In this document: positions 59,536-64,000 of the stretch, in pieces
Position numbering within the stretch: the stretch's first letter is position 1
How the letters are laid out: each line of letters starts with the position of its first letter
DNA from: Paracidovorax citrulli
GTDB lineage: Bacteria > Pseudomonadota > Gammaproteobacteria > Burkholderiales > Burkholderiaceae_C
NCBI RefSeq assembly: GCF_900100305.1
Contig: NZ_FNEY01000004.1
Location: forward strand, 162,249-226,248
Direction: 5' to 3'
Length of the DNA stretch: 64,000 bases
Program-made: the position numbers and the translations under genes
Notes under the pieces: generated by a model
What the model was told of the DNA's origin: nothing
Seen by the model: the letters and a program-made list of their open reading frames with translations, nothing else
The model's database searches: none

Positions 59536-60940
59536 GGATTTCCTCCGTCGGTTGAAAAACGTCGTTCAGGCGGGTGAGCCGCCGTCGTACGCGATGCAGC
59601 ACCAGCACGAGCGCCACGCCGAAGCCGAGCGCCATGCCCCACCAGATCCCCGCAGGGCCGGCCATGCTGCCGAGAAGCGCGGCACTGCCCAGGCCGATCA
59701 CCCAGTAGCCGAAGAGCACCTGCCAGAGGATCGCGCTGGTGTCGCGGCAGGCGCGCAGCACGGCTGCCAGCACCACCACGAAACCATTGAGCGCCTGCAG
59801 CAGCGCGCCAACGCGCAGCAGCGCAGCGGCCGTCGCCACGAGGTCGTCCCTGTCCCGGGTGGGCACCGGCAGCAGGGCGCTGGCGAACGCCTCGGGAACC
59901 CACAGCCAGGCACCCGCCACCAGCGCATGGAAGACGCCCGCGATCACGCAGGCCGCCGCCGTGGAGCGACGCGCGGCATCCGCGTCCGCGTGTCCGATCG
60001 CCAGCGACAGGCGCGTGAGCACGGTGTGGGATGCGGCGAGCGGAATGACGAATGCCAGCGTTACCCATTGGAGCGCGACGGCGTGTGCCGCAAGGGCCGA
60101 GCTTCCGTGCCGTCCCATGAGCACGGTGGACCCGGTGAACAGCATGTATTCGATGCCCATGACCGCACCGATGGGCAGGCCGATGCGCAGCAACGCCCTG
60201 GCCGATGAAGGCGCGTGAGGCTGTCCCGCCCCTTGCGGTACCGGCCGCCGATCAAGCAGGTGGAGCACGAGCACCCCCGTGCCATACGTGACGGCATAGC
60301 TCCACCCCAGCCCCGCCATCCCCAACGCCGGCAAGCCTGCCATGCCGTGGACGAGGACATGGTTCGCCGCGAAGTGCAGCGCAGCGCATGCGGACAGCGT
60401 GATTGACAGCGAGCGCACGCGGCCCAGCACCGGCAGCCCGACCCGCCAGGCGGCCAGCCAGGCCGCGGCCAGCATACCGGGGGCCAGGGCCGCCGCGTAG
60501 TGCTGGGCCTGCCGCGCCACCTCCGGCTCCTGCCCCAGGCCGGGCAGCAGCACAGCGAAAAGCAGCAACAGGCCGCTGTTGAGCACGCCGAGGCCGGAAG
60601 CGATCCGCAGGCCGTCGCCGACCACCTTTCGCGCCACGGCCGGCCCGCCACCGCGCCCCAGCGCAGCGCCGGCCAGTGGCGCGACCGCCTGCAGGACGCC
60701 GAAACAGACCAGGGTCAGCAGCGCCGCGACGCTATTGACCAGGCCGACGGCCGCCAGGGCGTGCCTGCCCAGGGACGCCACGGACAGCAGATCGGCCAGG
60801 GGCAGCGACATCAATGCGGTCTGCCCGATCAGCAGATGGAGGGTCAGTGACAGCGAGGCGCGCGCTTCGGAACGCCAGGGCGCATGTGCCGGGGCGTGCT
60901 GGCTGCTCGGGTCGGTCGGTCGCATCGCCGGCTCCGTCAA
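59519..60940 (-). CDS. MATE-family efflux transporter
   Basis: 473-residue inner-membrane protein with about 12 hydrophobic helices in two halves and MATE-type features (LLIGQTALMSLPLADLLSVASLG, IGLPIGAVMGIEYMLF). MATE pumps export small organic cations or toxins using Na+ or H+. Within this cluster it is the probable exporter of the product or self-resistance determinant. It overlaps KAS C by four bases at its start (ATGA). Confidence 0.9.
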   Translation of the reverse strand: MTEPAMRPTDPSSQHAPAHAPWRSEARASLSLTLHLLIGQTALMSLPLADLLSVASLGRHALAAVGLVNSVAALLTLVCFGVLQAVAPLAGAALGRGGGPAVARKVVGDGLRIASGLGVLNSGLLLLFAVLLPGLGQEPEVARQAQHYAAALAPGMLAAAWLAAWRVGLPVLGRVRSLSITLSACAALHFAANHVLVHGMAGLPALGMAGLGWSYAVTYGTGVLVLHLLDRRPVPQGAGQPHAPSSARALLRIGLPIGAVMGIEYMLFTGSTVLMGRHGSSALAAHAVALQWVTLAFVIPLAASHTVLTRLSLAIGHADADAARRSTAAACVIAGVFHALVAGAWLWVPEAFASALLPVPTRDRDDLVATAAALLRVGALLQALNGFVVVLAAVLRACRDTSAILWQVLFGYWVIGLGSAALLGSMAGPAGIWWGMALGFGVALVLVLHRVRRRLTRLNDVFQPTEEIHAQSR

Positions 60941-61887
60941 TGGCGCAGCACGAGGGTGCCGAAGCAGCCCGCCAGCCCGCTCGAGAAGAGAACATAGTTG
61001 CCGCCGGGCCGCTTGTTCTCGTGCGCCAGATTGATGAATGGATCACTGCCGAACACGTGTCCCATGGGACCCACGTTGCGCGTGAAGAGCCGCTCCTCGG
61101 GCAGCTTGAGCATGCCAAGCACCAACCGCCAGCCTTCCATGTTCACATGGTTCGGCAGGATGCGATCGATGTCCTGCGCCTGCAGGCCGGCGCGTTGCAG
61201 CGCGCTGCGGATCGTCGAGAAGGTGGACCAGTGGTACTTCTCGTCGGGCACGACCTCGTGGTTCTCATCCGTGCCCTGGAAGAAGCGCCCGTCGGTGAAG
61301 AAGTGGTAGCCGAGCACCTGGTTGCGCGCGGAGTCGCGCTCGACCAGGAACGCACACGCGCCGTCGCTGTGCAGCGCCAGGTCCAGGATGCCCCGGATGG
61401 GATCGGTCGCCACGCCCATCCGGTCCGCCGTGACGATCACCGCGCGGCGGATGGACCGGTTGCGGGCCATCATGCTTCGCGCGACGTGCAGCGCCATCAT
61501 CGGCGATACGCAGTTCTGCTGGGATACGGAAAAGCCCAATGCCTTCTTCAGTCCGCAGGCCGCCTGAACGAGACCTGCGGAACTGGCCGGCGGAGGCGCC
61601 ACGCTGCTTTGCAGCGTGTGGGTGTAGATCAGCAGATCCACGCTGTCCGGATGCAGCGCTCCCTTGACCATCAGCAGCCGTACCGCTCTGGTGGCCATGT
61701 CCGTGGGCGCCTCCGAGCGGGCATCGTGGAAGCAGCGCACGCCGTTGCGCAGCATCGACCGGATGCGCTCTTGCGAGTGCCCGTTGCGCCGTCCCCATTC
61801 CTCCACGGACACGAGCCGGTCGGGCAGGTAGCATGCGATGTGCGGTATGCCGACCGCGGGAAGGGTGCATGTGGCGGATGCGTTCAT
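60937..61887 (-). CDS. KAS III-like protein C (complete Cys-His-Asn triad)
   Basis: 316 residues. All three FabH-type catalytic residues are in place: Cys126 (SQQNCVS), His247 (LPNHVNM) and Asn271 (RNVGPMGH). It is therefore the cluster member best able to catalyse decarboxylative condensation. Its start overlaps the stop of KAS D, which has no catalytic Cys; the pair recalls the PqsC/PqsB heterodimer of alkylquinolone synthesis, where only one subunit is active. FabH itself is not meant: it sits elsewhere in fatty-acid operons. Confidence 0.87.
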   Translation of the reverse strand: MNASATCTLPAVGIPHIACYLPDRLVSVEEWGRRNGHSQERIRSMLRNGVRCFHDARSEAPTDMATRAVRLLMVKGALHPDSVDLLIYTHTLQSSVAPPPASSAGLVQAACGLKKALGFSVSQQNCVSPMMALHVARSMMARNRSIRRAVIVTADRMGVATDPIRGILDLALHSDGACAFLVERDSARNQVLGYHFFTDGRFFQGTDENHEVVPDEKYHWSTFSTIRSALQRAGLQAQDIDRILPNHVNMEGWRLVLGMLKLPEERLFTRNVGPMGHVFGSDPFINLAHENKRPGGNYVLFSSGLAGCFGTLVLRH

Positions 61888-62939
61888 CGTGGCACTCCCC
61901 CTGCGGCGAATTGCAACAGCGCGCACGCCAGTGCGCCCCCGAAGCCGATGCCCCAGACCACCAGGCAATCGCCGTCCCGCGGAGCCGCACGTTCGAGCAA
62001 CTGGTGCAGCCGCACCGGCACCTCCGCGCTGCAGAGGTATCCCTGCGTCCGTGCGTGCGAAGTGCCGCTCCATGCATGCTCCAGGCCGCAGCGTTCCCGC
62101 ACGTACCTGTCGAGATCGCGTGCCGCGCCATGCGGCACCAGATACGCGATGTCCCCGGGCGCGTGCCCGGCTTCGCGCAGCATGCCGGTTATCAATCCGC
62201 ACAACCCTTCCACGTCCACCTCCCATGGTTCACCGCGCACGATGTGCCGATAGATGTCCCGCGGCTGCTGGGGCGTGCGCACGGTGACCGAGCGCAGCAT
62301 CCAGCCCCGGCTGCTCCCCTTTTCCACCACCACCGCCCCGGCGCCGTCGCCCAGTACAGTGGTCTGCCCCACCACGCGCGGATAGGGCCATGACCACCGT
62401 TCCGCCGCAGCAATGGCGATGCGGCCGGGCCCGTCTTCCTGCAAGTGGAGGAGGTCGGCGGCCAGCGAGAGCGCGAGCAGGAAGCTGGCTCCCTGGAGCT
62501 GGCCGACAGCGAACGGCGTGCGGCCCTGCCCCAGTTCCGCCTGCACTCGGCAGGCCCCGGAAACGGTGAGGTTGCCTTCCAGGCAGGACTGGCACACCAG
62601 GAATGTGGAAACCGGGGCCAGCTGATCTGCTTCTTCGGCCTGCAACACGCGCCGGGCCACTTTCGCCAGCATTTCGGAAGGCTCCAGGCATTGCTCCCGT
62701 GCCACGGCGCAGATGCCCGTCGATGCGGACAACCGGGTTGCGTCGGTTCCGCTGCGCACCGCGGCCAGTTCTTCCAGGTCGATGCCGTGCGAGCGCAGGT
62801 TTTCCTCGAAGCAGGCCCGCAGGAGGCGGTCCCCGCTTGCCTGCCTCGCGTCCGGTGCCTGTTCCGCTGCGAAGCTGCGGACATCCCATGCCACCGGGGG
62901 GACGTAGGCGGCCGTGGCCACGATGCCGATCTCAGGCAT
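61884..62939 (-). CDS. KAS III-like protein D (no catalytic Cys)
   Basis: 351 residues of the KAS III fold. At the Cys position the sequence is GQLQGAS, with Gly150 aligned to the nucleophile. His270 (LVPHGAA) is kept, but the Asn region reads SHARTQG. It is expected to be inactive as a condensing enzyme and to act as a structural partner of KAS C, from which it is separated by a four-base overlap. It also overlaps the ACP stop by 8 bp. PqsB and ChlB-like proteins are the precedents. Confidence 0.82.
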   Translation of the reverse strand: MPEIGIVATAAYVPPVAWDVRSFAAEQAPDARQASGDRLLRACFEENLRSHGIDLEELAAVRSGTDATRLSASTGICAVAREQCLEPSEMLAKVARRVLQAEEADQLAPVSTFLVCQSCLEGNLTVSGACRVQAELGQGRTPFAVGQLQGASFLLALSLAADLLHLQEDGPGRIAIAAAERWSWPYPRVVGQTTVLGDGAGAVVVEKGSSRGWMLRSVTVRTPQQPRDIYRHIVRGEPWEVDVEGLCGLITGMLREAGHAPGDIAYLVPHGAARDLDRYVRERCGLEHAWSGTSHARTQGYLCSAEVPVRLHQLLERAAPRDGDCLVVWGIGFGGALACALLQFAAGGVPR

Positions 62940-63201
62940 GCGCCAGCTTCCCCTGCACGAAATCGACCAGGCGGCTGAAGCGCGTGAAAAGATCCGCCGA
63001 CAGGTCTTCGGGGGCGAGCGTCAGGCCGAAGCGCTCTTCGATGCGCAGCACCAGATCGGTCATGTTCATCGAGTCGATACCGATATCGAAAAGATTGGTG
63101 TCCTCCTGGATGAGCCCGGCCTCGGCGCTTCCCTGCGTGAGTTCTGTCAGGCAGGCCTTCAGTGTCTGGCCGATCTCGGTTCTGGTCGTATGGGTGCTCA
63201 T
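62932..63201 (-). CDS. acyl carrier protein
   Basis: 89-residue carrier protein. The phosphopantetheine site is Ser44 in FDIGIDSMNMTDL, with the usual four-helix pattern around it. It is not the fatty-acid AcpP: the motif differs and there is no fab gene beside it. RBS AAAGGAG precedes the ATG at 63201. It is the first gene of the whole minus-strand cluster and the expected scaffold for the ligase, decarboxylase, ACAD and KAS proteins. Confidence 0.92.
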   Translation of the reverse strand: MSTHTTRTEIGQTLKACLTELTQGSAEAGLIQEDTNLFDIGIDSMNMTDLVLRIEERFGLTLAPEDLSADLFTRFSRLVDFVQGKLAHA

Positions 63202-63262
63202 TTCCCTGCTCCTTTGTGCATGTCGGTTTGAAGGTGTAGCGGGTGCTACCGGCCTGGAAGGC

Positions 63263-63310
63263 ACTTTAGGCAAGTGAACGGGAGGCGATAACCTCCACCG
63301 TCTGGCAGGT
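63263..63310 (-). promoter_or_regulatory. cluster promoter with lux-box-like element
   Basis: A 20-bp element at 63291-63310 has ACCT and AGGT ends and in promoter orientation starts ACCTGCCAG, a half-site like that of LasR-type lux boxes; the other half is degenerate. A TAAAGT -10-like hexamer lies at 63268-63263, placing the element near -44. The remaining 200 bp of this 308-bp gap hold only a weak hairpin (63372-63388) and nothing else I can assign. Confidence 0.4.
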
Positions 63311-63509
63311 TGAACCGCCCGATGGCTGGCGGTGGCAGAGCACTATCCAAGGGGGGGCGCCATCTGCCCGGCTGCTCCTGCCGAGCAGGTGTTCAGCGTG
63401 CGGATGGGGCGGCGGTGCCTCGCGCGCAGGCTTCCAGCTTTCCGAAAAGCCACGAGCCTGGGGCTCCGCAGGGCGGCATGGCCCGCGTGGGCATGCCATA
63501 GTCCGCAGG

Positions 63510-63662
63510 ATGACGACCGAACCATCTTCCCAGGCTCCCGCCTCCGACGACGCGGCGCAGCGCCCCCCGGCCACGCCCTTCGCCTGGATCGGCGGCGAAC
63601 CCGCCGTGCGCACCCTCGTGGACCGCTTCTACGACCTCATGGACCTGGAGCCCGACGGAGCA
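63510..63662 (+). pseudogene. truncated haemoglobin gene, broken by the IS element
   Basis: About 50 codons read as the N-terminus of a group II truncated haemoglobin: after a polar leader comes TPFAWIGGEPAVRTLVDRFYDLMDLEPD, the start of helix A to C. The family continues for a further 80-100 residues including the haem His, but here the frame runs into the IS end at about 63657-63663 and diverges. The start is ATG 63510 after GCAGG. The 3' part may resume beyond the right edge. Confidence 0.8.
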
Positions 63663-64000
63663 TGTCAAGGTAGTTGTCGCGTCGATCAAGCAGCCCGAGG
63701 CTGCGTATTCGATGCGGTCGCCGCGGCATTGGAGATGCCGTCGCGCTCAGGGTTGAGCGTGACCGATTGGACCGGCGCCCAGTTGCGGGTGCTGCCCGAC
63801 CAGCGCGCGGGGTTGCGCTGTCGGGCCTGGGTGTAAAGGTGATGGCGAGCCTGCAGGATGGCCTGGTCCTGCCCGGCATGGCGCTGCGTCGGCGTGACGT
63901 AGCCGATCGCGCTGTGGCGGTGCTCGCAGTTGTACCAATGCACGAAGCCGCTGGCCCACTGGCGTACCTGGTCCAGATCGTCGAAGCCGCCGCTGGCGGG
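63663..64000 (-). mobile_element. IS3-family insertion sequence, left end (continues off window)
   Basis: From 63663 the DNA begins TGTCAAGGTAGTTGTCGC, an IS3-type TG terminal repeat, and the minus-strand frame encodes the C-terminus of the orfB transposase. The other end, inverted repeat and target duplication are outside the window. The insertion lies inside the haemoglobin gene. Confidence 0.8.
63686..64000 (-). CDS. IS3-family transposase orfB (C-terminal part)
   Basis: 104 visible residues of the integrase-core transposase. FDDLDQVRQWASGFVHWYN and EHRHSAIGYVTPTQRH are the standard C-terminal signature after the DDE Glu, which lies beyond the right edge with the rest of the protein. The tail after about residue 70 is IS-specific. 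Codon use resembles the neighbours and gives no sign of recent origin. Confidence 0.9.
   Translation of the reverse strand, partial: PASGGFDDLDQVRQWASGFVHWYNCEHRHSAIGYVTPTQRHAGQDQAILQARHHLYTQARQRNPARWSGSTRNWAPVQSVTLNPERDGISNAAATASNTQPRAA

Noticed and set aside
60937..61887. Housekeeping fabH
   Set aside because: Not beside plsX/fabD/acpP; embedded in a tight cluster with three divergent KAS III-like proteins.

Overview
The window is a high-GC (about 70 %) chromosomal segment that reads as a betaproteobacterium of the family Comamonadaceae, most like a plant-associated Acidovorax/Paracidovorax. This rests on the gene set (DUF3460 protein beside scpA, UrtB/LivH-type ABC systems, Cache-type chemoreceptor, OFA transporter with an FdhF-like oxidoreductase), on codon use, and on a plant-inducible-promoter (PIP) box in front of a likely type III chaperone/effector pair. 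The species is inferred, not proven. No rRNA, tRNA or CRISPR array is visible.

Layout. 1-9.3 kb: housekeeping genes (gpmA edge fragment, rhodanese, grxC, secB, gpsA, a 24-residue membrane peptide, panC-panB, nadC-nadA, fused pabBC). 9.3-11.2 kb: PIP box, acidic chaperone-like protein and candidate effector. 11.3-17.7 kb (minus strand): CHMI-like isomerase, queD, queE, bioF, bioD, bioA, nadB. 17.7-27.8 kb: scpA, DUF3460, two lipoproteins, YitT-like protein, metG, poxB, patatin, Mrr-like membrane protein, apbC. 27.9-35.4 kb: a formate/oxalate block (FNR-like box, OFA transporter, chemoreceptor, FdhF/YdeP-like molybdoenzyme, wHTH-FdhD fusion, CxxCxGxG zinc protein). 35.5-40.6 kb: YbbP-like permease, LysR regulator, mmsA.

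40.7-50.0 kb is an amide-uptake and hydrolysis island. Amidase 1 is divergent from an operon of branched-chain/amide-type ABC transporter genes, a binding protein, amidase 2, a DUF1185 protein and a FadR-type GntR regulator. Two identical 14-bp copies of a TATGATCATA-centred element sit at the two ends of the divergent promoter region, 166 bp apart. They are the obvious operators for the GntR protein.

50.1-63.2 kb, entirely on the minus strand, is the most novel part: a quorum-sensing-linked biosynthetic cluster that I do not recognise as any described pathway. From the promoter end it holds an acyl carrier protein, a KAS III-like pair, a MATE exporter, an AMP-forming ligase, a fold-III PLP decarboxylase, an acyl-CoA-dehydrogenase-like protein lacking the usual catalytic Glu, a GNAT acyltransferase, a second KAS III-like pair, luxR, luxI and a second acyl-CoA dehydrogenase. 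Ligase + carrier protein + decarboxylase is the logic of the butirosin BtrJ/BtrI/BtrK trio and of exosortase-A-associated gene sets: load an amino acid on a carrier protein and decarboxylate it there. The KAS III-like proteins would then condense or transfer the acyl group, the ACADs desaturate it, GNAT acylate it and MATE export it. 20-bp lux-box-like elements lie at matching positions before the ACP gene and luxI. The window ends in a truncated-haemoglobin gene broken by an IS3-family element that runs off the right edge.
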